A program made the translations under genes and the position numbers. This document shows, in pieces, positions 35,801-41,150 of a stretch of DNA of 48,301 bases; the first letter of the stretch is position 1; each line of letters opens with the position of its first letter. Origin of the DNA: a virus; IMG/VR virus record IMGVR_UViG_3300033996_000130, positions 1 to 48,301 of that record; one strand, given 5' to 3'. Under the pieces are notes generated by a model. That model was not told where the DNA came from. It searched no databases and saw only the letters and a program-made list of their open reading frames with translations.

Positions 35801-37741
35801 GAAGACATTCACGACACCTCCACTATGGGCGGTGTGCGTAGCAACACCAATATTGCCAAAGAGAAAAAGTTCAAAGATACGGAAGTAAATAAGGATATTG
35901 ATGACATTGTGGATAACATGCTTCACAACGTTATGACTATTACCCGTAACTCGATGCGTAACCACGCTGCCAACCGTGTAGTTGATTCTTTTGGAACCCG
36001 TGTTAAAGGGAAAATAGCGGTATTCCCACGGGAAGGATCTACAAAAAATGGCGCAGTTCGATTAAACATCTTACGCAATGGTCGTAGAATCATCGTTGAA
36101 ATCAAGGATCCGCTGATTGCCGAGGCTGTAACAGGCATGGAAGACGTGGCTATTCCTGGCATGGATATCCTTGGTATGGCAGCAAACGGCTTACGCAGGG
36201 GTATTACGCTATGGCCTGAGTTCCAAGTAAGACAGCTATTCATGGATGCCCCAACAGCTGCGCTGGTTTCTGGAGTCAAGAACCCAACCAAGCTCTGGGG
36301 TGAAGTATTTGGTGGTTTTGCAAAGGCAGTAAAAGGCGGTGATCCGATTGTTGAACTCCTGCAGTCCTATGGTATTGGTGGGTATCAGTCGTACACCAGA
36401 ACTCCAGAAATGGAACTGAAGCAAAAGATTGGCTTAATAGAGAACAACAGGCTAGATAAGCTAATGGGTACGCTAGACAAAATTGGTGATGCCTCAGATA
36501 TGGCGCAGCGGGTGGCTATATACAATCGTGTCTTGCTGGAAACTAAATCTAAAGATTTCCCTAATGGCGATCAGATGCAAGCCCTTGTAGCCGCCAACAA
36601 CATTATTGACTTTAAAAAGCGTGGTTCAGGTCGTTTAGCCCAGGTCCTGACTAGAACCGTATCTTTTATGAATGCCTATGCCCAGCAGATTGATGTTCTG
36701 GCAATGACTTTGGCGGGTTCTGGATACACTGGCAAGGATAAGGCAGCAGCCTTGGCACAGTTAAGTAAGACCGCAGCGTTGTTCTCTCTTTATGTCGTTA
36801 TTTATTCATTTGCGGTTGGCGGGGAAGATGACTATGAAGAGCTAGATGACCAAACCAAAGTGCGTAATATTTACATTCCTAAGTCTCTGACCCAATATAT
36901 TGGCATGGATAACGGTTTATTGATCCCAATGCATACATCGGCTAGTTTCTTCTTCAAGTCTATCCCAGAGTTGACTGTTAACAAGATAAGGAAAGAGGGA
37001 ACAGAGAACGAGATGGATAATACTCGCCTCCGTCATGCCCTTGCTGAAGCTGCTATAGACTCATTATTAGGTCCTAACCCAGTTCCAACTGGTGCTAAAC
37101 CAGTAATAGAGATTGGGCTAAATCGTAGCTTCTTTACTGGCAGGGCTATTACTCCCAAATATTTGGAAGGAGTTGATGCTGCAGAGCAATATCTTGCCAC
37201 TACCTCTGAATTAGGTAAGGTTCTTAGTGCTTTGACTGGCAATCCATTTAATGAAAAGCGTGTATTGAACCCAATTGAGGCAGATCACTTGGTTCGCAGT
37301 ATATTTGGAACTACTGGCGCAGCTGTCCAGTGGGGAAGCAACATATTCTCTGGTGATCGCCCAACCCCAAGGGATAAAGACAATCCTTTCTACGGCAGTT
37401 TTATTGCAGCCGATGTAGGACGTGCGCCAGAAGACTTGTTTTATTCGTTTAAAGACAAGGTAGATAGCCGATATAACACTTATCAGAGCCTACTCAAGGA
37501 TGCTAAGTTTGAAGAGGCTGATAAATACTTTGATCGCTACGAAAAGGAAATTACTGCGCACACCTATATTTCTGCCATGGATAACGACTTGGCAGAGATT
37601 AACAGGGAAATCCGTGCCCTTGGAAGAACCAGCAGGGGCATGACTCCTGATGAGCGTAGGGCTGAGATTACTGAGAAACAGCGTCTGAAAAACCAGATTC
37701 TAGAGGATGTAATCACTATGCGTAAGGAAGCTGGGCTGTAA
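23879..37741 (+). CDS. Giant polyvalent (DarB-like) ejected protein, 4620 residues
   Basis: Visible parts in order: NPFAKF-type N-terminus; hydrophobic Gly-rich helix (205-242); Pro-rich linkers; ART-like region (664-733, starting MIRLYRG); Lys/Glu coiled coil (about 745-845); zincin motif HEWQH (1267-1271) in an LPD1-like setting; N6-adenine methyltransferase with DPTGGNG (1684-1690) and NPPF (1745-1748); Gly/Pro-rich linker (about 1885-2000); Strawberry-notch-type helicase with Walker GDDTGVGKGR (Lys2280), DEAH (2408-2411) and LGRIHRTGQ (2852-2860); second zincin motif HEAVGH (3519-3524); and a long helical C-terminus with a hydrophobic segment near 4300 and an LPD38-like end. A methyltransferase joined to this helicase is the design of P1 DarB, a virion protein that shields injected DNA from type I restriction. 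AAAGG sits 8 bases before the ATG. The location after ejection genes supports injection with the DNA; individual activities are inferred. Confidence 0.85.
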   Translation: MATKPEDINPFAKFVEQPKAEPTTEANPFAQYVPYTVGTGLGDASKMLAAGAIRPTLAIPQGLESAARNVPRQVLEQQGIQPVEKIGPLTFAEELVRTGPAQLFTNVAKAFVKKATGESFEKQQERQKENEIALDRAISKVPRIPGTAELAKYGEEKSKALTESVSEVGKARIAESQVAGNILEAIKNRSVENLSFGKDPSVMGYALQGSQILGSLAPVIGTALLTRSSKAVGTVGFGMGAGEAVQNAQEYIGKLSDAELIAASPYYKTMLEKGVSPQEARKVVTDKAAEYAAQLQGSVAAFGDVITGKLVTGQFDKLMTGPVKNRLGRIALGTTAGSLEEGTQEFLEGIASDIGINKSVIKEIGEESFANFVLGAMGGAGPGAYRGAVAKTVQEANAPKPVKPTKEEIDAQMIASLTGTGVPPVPPVAPTGTGVPPAPPAAPAATVEEDDLAPSSIVPPSVVAPVAAMVSTVGLDPATAQRVESLKAELQMIEARKSDPTRLLNEGELEFYAEREAELAREITALVSPQAPAAPVTPEAPAAPVEPIGEDLIGKLQDFGEVIESRQDAESRFSNGEQIYAFPEQDEQPFLIRNIDELSAYTPDRLLALPAAAAEEVVTEPKATETPNVLKHDGIEYADTPRIKSLIEKAEGIQSNLPPVQEGMIRLYRGNREGEVGQNPSFTNSLVGIALPFQESYGGSLSYVDIPKADLAKYESTTASAPGSEFSLPAELAQQAKEIKATPTKEEQIAINKARQEEQKAAAEAEKAKKEKEEKEKAKPTGGPAIGGPAAPTGGPSTPKKVGPTEEEKKAKEEEKKAREEEKKAREEEKAQKEEQKKKIAELNTNPMKVAMETGNADAVATILYGKAVDENLFPVIFPEEMLLRIPVETSLVKQIEDQLVKNKFRITDRAVPATTDDPSYVGPERITISALYNPEKVSVQGGGAEFYNNRKGQITAAPLPKDATEKQKDALVTELLDLASPKKLLDIESNPNNTFGTLMFKEGLVSKIKSPGDYLFELIQLPTRAGGQFNTYIPSKAGYRQAIKLVIDEGKEELVRKLLVDYVTSLQTLQSVLNDHSNVTPLYDALMAKYIKDPNADRIPDIYTPEGVDLKNKIDDVRLYQFIPKLFSLFSLDENSTDQTNRIVKKDAETPPELGNIIRRGMRDHRQGRDVDVQDFLQTFKFLPGGIDFGNWVNQSERTAHLNAIYDAMYDLADIAGIAPEMLGLNEKLKLAVGAQGRGGKTAAWFVPAYNEINLTKTKGDGTLGHEWQHALDFNLRTSANGKVLMADTAATLQRMITVERVESNLRSILTNTANSENNRNTPPKKAFFDAISNSRYGEAQIYSSSFTDTQFYKDALQLDRSREKPYWSTGIELLSRSFESLIHDLAKGGSPYLVGPTVADGYVTKKNGYLGTTYPAGKERPIINEVYQQMLDQIDPKTLEIKTYKLETKIIKVEDLGYAVVDQYYLDRGRLGGLNWFKTEEEAKEAKEQRDGTEEILTPRLMQISKVNQSIINMAQRIDAIMEEMGLFKWPEIKNGSMAESMFYHMRQGWWPKNNRELAEYGIKAYLQSPELLGFNPLKNQREIDNYKIADFEGDRVKLKQTQEDFEAAAVRYISQVITDMRAEGSDTKAIYDHIVGLYQNQPTLDVKSVLSQTNNAYSTPLPIAYLAGMLSRVKSTTTVLDPTGGNGMLVVTANPKNVTTIEIDPHRVNNLKLMQMGDVIEGDALVKIKDIQAQKVDVVLTNPPFGSLPTPVDVKSWTGQNYKIGALDQLIAAESLRTMANDGRAVLILGSHIKPNTITSTDRVFLNWLYGNYNVADHFEIAGNLYRKQGASFPLRVLVIAGRNQTDNVYPNDYVVNRLTSFDELWSRYVQASDRSEQVVVGTRKQRTPTGGADRPTTAVPTGDNLQDGETGGGVGRAGEGAGVSEQLPTTGGVNVPPNARRPGAAGGVRDTEQQQDSGDGQRGGPRGGKPSTAAGSNISGGEPGDELGGLSDLDLDNIFESLGKKPKTGETKEKAPKGTGGPRAPRTTAPKTKTVIPKELEGLGLEGLLDELDAALNGKAPKVTITEPTPENSDARLDKQAQEAMDRIAQNAKNTSDDPNSGLYSRKDSEEYANVKPIIQKVWEAVGQKVKDTKQRIQMVYDLLVKKFGDLIKSFLRTYVNELRGVEQRRPKNQTPVQSEPIDTESRVVYLGKSRFASDGIYLPRAQSQHAYTALENLEAQVGNIDEFVAKELGYASVEQMAKGLAGYQIDALGLAIQANKLGKGFIIGDDTGVGKGRTAAAMIVWAKKQGKVPIFVTLSDSLYTAMYADLINIGHGDIQVAMTNADSKIIKDVGEGKTELVFENKKGDNDKLIKYITQNRKLPPGKDVLFTAYSQLNGGVGSAARQSAIASLVASGDAVLIMDEAHNAAGTPTEKDSMGQNAFFMSLLTGENLLGKGEEVPESWKPPPTVYLSATFAKRPDNMPLYIHTNLRYAADTPEELTALFGKGVKTDVLQQVSSEMLVESGSMIRRERSYEGVTMDFVIDDKNTARDTREVDKVTEILRSLVNADRAFKEWIKTEGGKDAVVKLGPPGSYMGKVGPTAFNDTKANSFTSVVHNYIGSLLLSTKTQTAVDMVVEKLNNNEKVVVGLQNTNGSALEDFVAQNNIKKGDDIPDFGWQTLIKRAIKSTTKVTLKSATGDKDMDQVVYVPYELMPPTIRAGYENVEKALENFQSDLPAAPIDYIRTELEQKYVWTINGKTQVGDTPPEGVKARHLVVKEITGRKNGIDYSGDIPKYVTLDNPSRTSMISSYQNGDESKAGPIDVLIINSAGATGISLHASVEAFDQRPRHMIVLQPHGDISVFIQLLGRIHRTGQVEWPSFTMLATGIPAERRILAMLRKKLSSLKSNTSGGSSSTKVEGVDFINMYGDVSTAEYLNEHPDIQAFLSVPQYSDPADAAGSDLAHKASGTAGLLSSVDQKEFFDSIEASYIAEIDLRNATGTNALERRVLPLEAEIIKENLIEEGLDSSNPFLTDVVMAQFNVDIIGSIPTVQNIKDDISLALNGRTAQEVVNEIETELSSVYIEVRNQIVLKQQAIDEAIKNPLATEKDIEELNKQKTALDNQFATLNDRKDKTLQALSNTFAIGNGFDSFIVNSVPSSAVVIGIKVDKARIGKSKTGNPYSPSNFQIIIKRNIPEGRISPTLATLEGTSIERSNPSMNPPLEDWFALKSVTGGRTTRYIALGNILRAAQLFDTSGGEIAKFTLQNSKEAISGVVMPSKYVPVAISEQPVRLRNPESAVQYLLAMWDSIVLAKYNDTQVESYKELSDSLKSLMIPNLPNPYDGVKNNTNAVILRGSAQMWQLRIDPYRPNNFKVIIAGDVPKKLITAPILKTLIPRGLAKKGNKAYEMEGGDSLTDPEKIIALVKFLHKNYPATVEADNATFAREVMKVEFDYSESKKGLASRGPAEGGQTVKAVEEQVVPIKGITVKVLQSVDELPDNTAPADVEGMWLSGRTVYLIADNLPNERRVQEVLAHEAVGHALLEEMLGPKLMSELVRNVQNLEKTSKLVKEIAAKVDRTQPGLSPERRAKEIVANMAERGMSKVGLVQRVIQAIRNWLRDQGYTISFSDLDIIELLNFAENYFDRKGAVRFPSLQPAPAKTQAKTQAEINRERQQQKREKAVGYFSRDGEGKNTEDFDKQFEEDGFNNAPLRPSSTVKDTLLGGAKQAKQAYDNTIDAPAMAYKAMSGKLLRGITYVRNKNIWFGAGLEMAEKITQKAGGLAGKLRDGEGRAMASIAITNALHAGNIAVEVIRQGSLAFNRESQMFQAIKRPFSMANVVIEKSKLIARVGEQRANDMIQMFFEAKRSKSINDEYQKIEQEIARLDQQRLSPGLAPDQLNQILNDLLDAKQDLKQIGIAKKKVRMSEKQIDFYSKLDEKHPELGSMMENWTRVNQNMIDMMLFSKIISKKRAERLKGIKDYVPWYRIQDDMEDIHDTSTMGGVRSNTNIAKEKKFKDTEVNKDIDDIVDNMLHNVMTITRNSMRNHAANRVVDSFGTRVKGKIAVFPREGSTKNGAVRLNILRNGRRIIVEIKDPLIAEAVTGMEDVAIPGMDILGMAANGLRRGITLWPEFQVRQLFMDAPTAALVSGVKNPTKLWGEVFGGFAKAVKGGDPIVELLQSYGIGGYQSYTRTPEMELKQKIGLIENNRLDKLMGTLDKIGDASDMAQRVAIYNRVLLETKSKDFPNGDQMQALVAANNIIDFKKRGSGRLAQVLTRTVSFMNAYAQQIDVLAMTLAGSGYTGKDKAAALAQLSKTAALFSLYVVIYSFAVGGEDDYEELDDQTKVRNIYIPKSLTQYIGMDNGLLIPMHTSASFFFKSIPELTVNKIRKEGTENEMDNTRLRHALAEAAIDSLLGPNPVPTGAKPVIEIGLNRSFFTGRAITPKYLEGVDAAEQYLATTSELGKVLSALTGNPFNEKRVLNPIEADHLVRSIFGTTGAAVQWGSNIFSGDRPTPRDKDNPFYGSFIAADVGRAPEDLFYSFKDKVDSRYNTYQSLLKDAKFEEADKYFDRYEKEITAHTYISAMDNDLAEINREIRALGRTSRGMTPDERRAEITEKQRLKNQILEDVITMRKEAGL
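29493..29870 (+). CDS. Candidate overprinted gene inside the giant gene linker
   Basis: In the +1 frame relative to the giant gene, a 125-residue frame (MFKPVIVANKSWWVPENNG) runs through the linker region. GGAG at 29484-29487 lies 5 bases before its ATG. The product is acidic and helix-like, with hydrophobic residues spaced regularly (MPEDLEQLVEFVIQNNSRIA), and looks protein-like. In contrast, the giant protein in the same bases is a low-complexity Gly/Pro/Thr/Arg stretch. This is what overprinting in a tolerant linker would give. It could also be chance or an old frame shift in the linker. Function unknown. Confidence 0.4.
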   Translation: MFKPVIVANKSWWVPENNGRLLAVQIDQPQQYQQAIISKMAKLAEEWGGLERALASANNYLRQEGSTYLPMPEDLEQLVEFVIQNNSRIAEMVNEGDPEVANPAPQQEAIYQVENQEMNWEDFLT

Positions 37742-37745
37742 AAAA

Positions 37746-37769
37746 AGGGGTAGTTTTTAGGCTACCCCT
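37746..37769 (-). terminator. Terminator for the leftward RusA gene
   Basis: AGGGGTAG (37746-37753) pairs with CTACCCCT (37762-37769), an 8-base-pair stem. Read leftward it is followed by six T residues (complement of 37741-37746), making a standard Rho-independent terminator for the minus-strand gene. Rightward it lacks a T run, so for the giant gene transcript it would act as a hairpin end only. Confidence 0.75.
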
Positions 37770-37782
37770 ATGAGGACGTGAA

Positions 37783-37795
37783 GGAGCATAGCTCC
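37783..37795. terminator. Second hairpin between convergent genes
   Basis: GGAGC, ATA and GCTCC form a 5-base-pair hairpin with flanking GACG/CGTC complementarity. It lies 4 bases before the minus-strand gene stop and may help end rightward transcription; the downstream T content (TCTTCATTTT) is modest. Confidence 0.4.
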
Positions 37796-37799
37796 GTCT

Positions 37800-38141
37800 T
37801 CATTTTAGCTCGATAACAACCATTCCAAGCACCTGCTCCTCAAACTTAAACGTGGGCAGGAAGCGTTTATCGTTGACCTTGAGGGCATCGGCTAACCCAT
37901 CCAGCCCTGCCTTAATAGAAGCCACCATATTGTCTGCATCCCTATGCCGCTTATCAGGGGGGTAGAAGGTGATTTCTACGGGTATCTTGCCCTCTCCTAG
38001 GGGCGCAGCCAGCTTTGCTTCTAGGGTTAAAGCCCAGCAAGCAGTGCGGTATTCCTTCTTCTTTTTAGACTTTTTAGACCAATGAAGCGTGGAATTGGGG
38101 GACAGTTCTTTGGGAGGCCAAGGTAGTTTTACTGTATTCAT
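37800..38141 (-). CDS. rusA: RusA-type Holliday junction resolvase
   Basis: This 113-residue protein, the only convincing minus-strand gene here, resolves branched DNA during phage recombination and packaging. It begins MNTVKLPWPPKELSPNSTLH with the PWPP-LSPN-HW family start. The catalytic region ITFYPPDKRHRDADNMVASI contains Asp68 and Asp70, followed by KAGLDGLADALKVND with Lys77 and Asp91, matching RusA acidic residues by spacing. The start codon lacks a ribosome-binding site and lies very near the predicted transcription start, suggesting a leaderless message. It converges on the giant gene. Confidence 0.88.
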   Translation of the reverse strand: MNTVKLPWPPKELSPNSTLHWSKKSKKKKEYRTACWALTLEAKLAAPLGEGKIPVEITFYPPDKRHRDADNMVASIKAGLDGLADALKVNDKRFLPTFKFEEQVLGMVVIELK

Positions 38142-38149
38142 GTTGTTAT

Positions 38150-38179
38150 TTTATATCAGGTGAGTTAATATGGGTACAA
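38150..38179 (-). promoter_or_regulatory. Leftward promoter for the rusA-like gene
   Basis: On the minus strand, TTGTAC (38179-38174) is followed after 18 bases by TATAAA (38155-38150). Transcription would begin near 38143, only about 2 bases before the ATG at 38141, so the mRNA would be nearly leaderless. The -35 box is weak (TTG only). Confidence 0.45.
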
Positions 38180-38183
38180 CCTA

Positions 38184-38212
38184 TTGACATAGCAAAAACA
38201 ATGCTAGATACT
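38184..38212 (+). promoter_or_regulatory. Rightward sigma-70-like promoter of the early region
   Basis: A consensus TTGACA (38184-38189) is followed by a 17-base spacer and GATACT (38207-38212), four of six matches to TATAAT. Transcription would begin about 38219 and run into the 38243 gene, which has AGGAG upstream. It lies back to back with a leftward promoter. Confidence 0.6.
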
Positions 38213-38242
38213 TAGGTTTAGTTTAACTGCTAGGAGAAACTA

Positions 38243-38467
38243 ATGAAAGTAATACCTTATACAACCTCGACTGGAGTTCAGATCGGACTCCGTCATAACG
38301 AATCACCAAAGCCCATGCCAATTGATGATCCAGACATGATCACGATTCAAGGCTGGTTTATCTGCAAACCTGAGTGGCACAAGGCTCGTAATCTAGAGCG
38401 CCTTGTTTGCATATGGTCAGCAATCTTTGCTTTATTAATCCTTATAACAGTGTCGGTGTCCCAATGA
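38243..38467 (+). CDS. Small membrane protein, first early gene
   Basis: This 74-residue product has a polar N-terminal part (with GWFICKPEWHKARN) and a C-terminal membrane helix (LVCIWSAIFALLILITVSVS). AGGAG ends 6 bases upstream of the ATG. It follows the strong rightward promoter and overlaps the next gene by ATGA. First-transcribed phage genes often encode host-takeover peptides; no specific target is visible. Confidence 0.65.
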   Translation: MKVIPYTTSTGVQIGLRHNESPKPMPIDDPDMITIQGWFICKPEWHKARNLERLVCIWSAIFALLILITVSVSQ

Positions 38468-39339
38468 AATTAACCAACAAATACAACCTTCCACAGGCAA
38501 TTATCAATGTCTTGGAGCGCCCTACCTACACCAAAGGTAAGGCTCATATCTCGGCTACCCAACTGCTCAATAGTCCCAAGATTGTGGCTTTGACTAGGAA
38601 GTTTGACGATCAACTGGAGCAGGATGCCTCAGAGATGATTTGGGCTGCAGTCGGCTCGGCTATGCACAACTTCCTTGAGCATGGCAAGGACGATAACAGC
38701 GTAGTGGAACAGCGCATCCATGCCACAGTAGACGGCTGGCATATCACTGGTGCGGTGGATCTACAGATTGTCAACAAGGATTCTATTGACATCCGTGACT
38801 ACAAATTCACCAGTGTTTGGGCTGCCATGAACGAGAAGCCCGACTGGGAAAACCAGTTAAATGTCTATGCTTGGCTGGTGGAGAAGGTCAAAGAGGTCAA
38901 GGTTAGTTCTGTAGGTATCGTGGCTTTCCTGCGTGACTGGAAAGAACGTGAGAAAGATACCAAAGAGAACTATCCCGAATCTACAGTAGTGGAGTTACCT
39001 ATCAAGTTATGGACTATGGAAGAGCGTGATGCCTACATCCGTCAGCGTATTGCTCTGCATAGTGCCTGTGACTTTGCCATGGAAACAGATGGCGATTTGC
39101 CTGATTGCACTCCTGATGAGATGTGGGAGAAGCCTACAGTGTGGGCTATCAAGAAGAAGGGAAATGTCAGAGCCAAGTCCTTGTATGAATCAGAAGCCTT
39201 TGCCACAGAAGCCTTAGAGCAACTGGGCAAGGACTATGAAGTCGAAGTGCGTCAGGGTGAGCGTACTCGGTGTAAGTCGTATTGCCCAGTGTCCGATTAC
39301 TGCCAACAGTATCGGGATTATTTATCAACTAAGGAGTAA
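38464..39339 (+). CDS. PD-(D/E)XK exonuclease (RecB/Cas4-like)
   Basis: The start at ATG 38464 overlaps the preceding stop; an in-frame upstream ATG at 38407 would lie inside the membrane protein gene. The 291-residue product has the nuclease core: His68 in GSAMHNFLE, Asp99 in ITGAVDLQ, and Asp112-Tyr-Lys114 in IDIRDYKFTS, then ENQLNVYAWLVEKV (QxxxY motif). Three clustered Cys near the C-terminus (CKSYCPVSDYC) recall the iron-sulfur part of Cas4/AddB proteins, although a fourth is not placed. Next to an ERF annealing gene, it is likely the exonuclease of a two-part recombination system. Confidence 0.8.
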   Translation: MKLTNKYNLPQAIINVLERPTYTKGKAHISATQLLNSPKIVALTRKFDDQLEQDASEMIWAAVGSAMHNFLEHGKDDNSVVEQRIHATVDGWHITGAVDLQIVNKDSIDIRDYKFTSVWAAMNEKPDWENQLNVYAWLVEKVKEVKVSSVGIVAFLRDWKEREKDTKENYPESTVVELPIKLWTMEERDAYIRQRIALHSACDFAMETDGDLPDCTPDEMWEKPTVWAIKKKGNVRAKSLYESEAFATEALEQLGKDYEVEVRQGERTRCKSYCPVSDYCQQYRDYLSTKE

Positions 39340-39341
39340 TT

Positions 39342-39485
39342 ATGAAAAAGCTAATTGCAGTAGCAATTGTTGCCTTGATCTCAACTGGCGTATATGCCCA
39401 AACCAAATGTGTACCAGATGGTCGTGGCGGTATGTGTTGCTGGGATGTGCAGACCCAAGGTCCATTTAAACCAATCGGATGCTAA
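39342..39485 (+). CDS. Small secreted Cys-rich peptide
   Basis: This 47-residue gene has AAGGAG 5 bases before the ATG. The product has a clear signal peptide (MKKLIAVAIVALISTGVYA, cleavage likely after residue 19) and a short mature part with Cys at 23, 32, 33 and 47, which could form two disulfides in the periplasm. It is placed between the exonuclease and annealing genes, where it looks out of pathway, as typical of an inserted accessory gene. No family is recognised. Confidence 0.65.
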   Translation: MKKLIAVAIVALISTGVYAQTKCVPDGRGGMCCWDVQTQGPFKPIGC

Positions 39486-39487
39486 AC

Positions 39488-40186
39488 ATGAGTGTATATA
39501 AGAAGCTACAGGAGGCTAGGATCCTGTTGCAAAATACCAAGCTGAACAAGTCTGGAAAGAATAAGTTCGCAGGGTATGAGTATTTTGAACTAGGAGACTT
39601 TCTCCCACAGATTCAGAATATCTGCAAAAACGTAGGTCTATGCGGAATGGTGTCGTTTACAGCCGATACTGCGTATTTGACCATCCATGACACGGATGGA
39701 GAGGGGTTTACTACCTTTACTTCCCCAATGTCTTCTGCTGCCCTCAAAGGTTGCCATGATGTGCAGAATTTAGGTGCAGTACAGACCTATCTGCGTAGGT
39801 ACTTATGGACTAATGCCTTTGAGATCGTAGAGCATGATGCCTTGGATGCCACTACTGGCGGTATTGAACCAGTCGCCAAGACTGTTCCAAAGGTAGAGCC
39901 AAAGATTGAGCCAAAGAAGCCTGATCCAAAACCAATTGCTGGCGAGAAAGGCGAATGGCAGATCACAGCCCCAGCTAAACCAGAGGGCGATACCAAAGAA
40001 TGGCTTGATCTAATCAAGTCTGCATCCCATATGTTGCTGGATTTAACGGCAGACGAAGAGGATGTAATGTTGATTTTCAAGAAGAACAAAGTTCTATTCG
40101 ATACCGTCAAGGCTACCGATCCTGTGTTCTTTAAGGAAATGATGGGCAAGTTCACTGAACGCAAAACACTATTTACAAAGGAGTAA
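39488..40186 (+). CDS. erf: ERF-family single-strand annealing protein
   Basis: This 232-residue protein pairs complementary single strands during phage recombination. The N-terminal 125 residues match the ERF pattern: VYKKLQEARILLQ, GYEYFELGDFLPQIQNICKN, and the diagnostic GAVQTYLRRYLWTNAF. The following 50 residues are a Lys/Pro/Glu linker, and the C-terminal helical part may be a protein-interaction segment. I start at ATG 39488; ATG 39479 would add three residues. With the upstream nuclease it forms an exonuclease/annealase pair. Confidence 0.82.
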   Translation: MSVYKKLQEARILLQNTKLNKSGKNKFAGYEYFELGDFLPQIQNICKNVGLCGMVSFTADTAYLTIHDTDGEGFTTFTSPMSSAALKGCHDVQNLGAVQTYLRRYLWTNAFEIVEHDALDATTGGIEPVAKTVPKVEPKIEPKKPDPKPIAGEKGEWQITAPAKPEGDTKEWLDLIKSASHMLLDLTADEEDVMLIFKKNKVLFDTVKATDPVFFKEMMGKFTERKTLFTKE

Positions 40187-40189
40187 TAC

Positions 40190-40447
40190 ATGGCTTACGA
40201 ACCAAAACCAAACACAGGCACATTGTGGCCTAACGATAGCAAGAAGTCCCCTAATCATCCTGATGTCAAGGGCGATATCCATTTAGATCGGGATTTGCTT
40301 AATGCCTTAATGATTAAGAATCCTGATGGCTTAGTCAAAATCTCAATTGCTGGCTGGAAGAAAGAGATTAACGGCAAGAAAGTATTGTCTATCGCAGGAT
40401 CTGAACCCTATGTCAAAGCATCGCAAGATGATGACCTTCCATACTAA
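40190..40447 (+). CDS. Small protein with SSB-like acidic tip
   Basis: This 85-residue product starts MAYEPKPNTGTLWPNDSKKS and ends with ASQDDDLPY, closely resembling the DDDIPF tip by which bacterial single-strand-binding protein recruits repair enzymes. The core (VKISIAGWKKEINGKKVLSI) is beta-like. The gene follows the annealing protein by 3 bases. A single-strand-binding or SSB-mimic role is plausible; the fold itself is not a clear OB match. Confidence 0.6.
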   Translation: MAYEPKPNTGTLWPNDSKKSPNHPDVKGDIHLDRDLLNALMIKNPDGLVKISIAGWKKEINGKKVLSIAGSEPYVKASQDDDLPY

Positions 40448-40456
40448 GGAGCAATT

Positions 40457-40750
40457 ATGAAACTAAGAGAAAGATCATTCCCACCAAAAAAGCGTGGACG
40501 TCCTGTTGGAGTTAAAAATAAACCAAAGAACCCAATCGATGACTTTAAAAAGACATTGGAGGAATGGGATCGCAAAGAAGCTCAGACTGACTGGGAATTG
40601 ATTGCCAAGAAGCAGGAAGATCGTTTGAAAGCATACATTGCTGAGAATGAGGAATTGGCAAAGATCTGTATCATGCGCTGGGAAGAAATCCAACATCTAA
40701 AGTATCTTGTCACATACTTGGAAAGAAAAAATGAAGACTCTTCAGTTTGA
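40457..40750 (+). CDS. Basic coiled-coil protein with AT-hook-like start
   Basis: This 97-residue product begins KLRERSFPPKKRGRPVGVKN; the RGRP core is the AT-hook signature for minor-groove binding. The remaining residues form a long charged helix (KKQEDRLKAYIAENEELAKI). AAGGAG precedes the ATG. A small DNA-binding or nucleoid-associated regulator is likely. It overlaps the start of the next gene by 20 bases. Confidence 0.6.
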   Translation: MKLRERSFPPKKRGRPVGVKNKPKNPIDDFKKTLEEWDRKEAQTDWELIAKKQEDRLKAYIAENEELAKICIMRWEEIQHLKYLVTYLERKNEDSSV

Positions 40751-41150
40751 AGGCGTAAAGGTAGCCCTAAAACAGGATAAGACTGGCTATGTTCTTACCT
40801 TATCTATGCACCCAGACGATATCCCAGAGGATCTTCTGCGGGATTTTGTCGGTGCTAGGTATCAGGTTGTCATGGTTAGAATTGGAACAGATGAATCCCC
40901 TTTGAATCGAGAAGAGTTTATTGGGGATAAAACTGTTCGCATCGCTGGTTTGCTTTGCCGTGATCCTAAATTTTGGAAATATTTATATGACGGTGATCAA
41001 ATCTTTGAGGAAGAAGAGGGGATGGCAACAGACTGGCTACGTCACCGTCTAAATATTAAATCCCGTTCTGAACTAAAGACTAGGGAAATAGCACGAACCG
41101 AGTTTTACATAATATTAGAGGAATTTAACAAATGGAACAAAAAAAGCTAG
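40731..41150 (+). CDS. Conserved phage protein of unknown function
   Basis: I start at ATG 40731 (MKTLQFEGVKVALKQDKTGY) with GGAAAG upstream; an earlier in-frame start at 40707 has no ribosome site. The 139-residue product continues TLSMHPDDIPEDLLRDFVGA, RYQVVMVRIG, and ends with a charged helix. I recall this pattern from replication/recombination regions of many phages with no assigned role. Its location suggests involvement with the nuclease and annealing proteins. Confidence 0.65.
   Translation: MKTLQFEGVKVALKQDKTGYVLTLSMHPDDIPEDLLRDFVGARYQVVMVRIGTDESPLNREEFIGDKTVRIAGLLCRDPKFWKYLYDGDQIFEEEEGMATDWLRHRLNIKSRSELKTREIARTEFYIILEEFNKWNKKS

Noticed and set aside
38464-39339. Cas4 of a CRISPR system
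   Set aside because: No array, Cas1 or Cas2 is present; neighbours are phage recombination genes, so a recombination exonuclease is the simpler reading.
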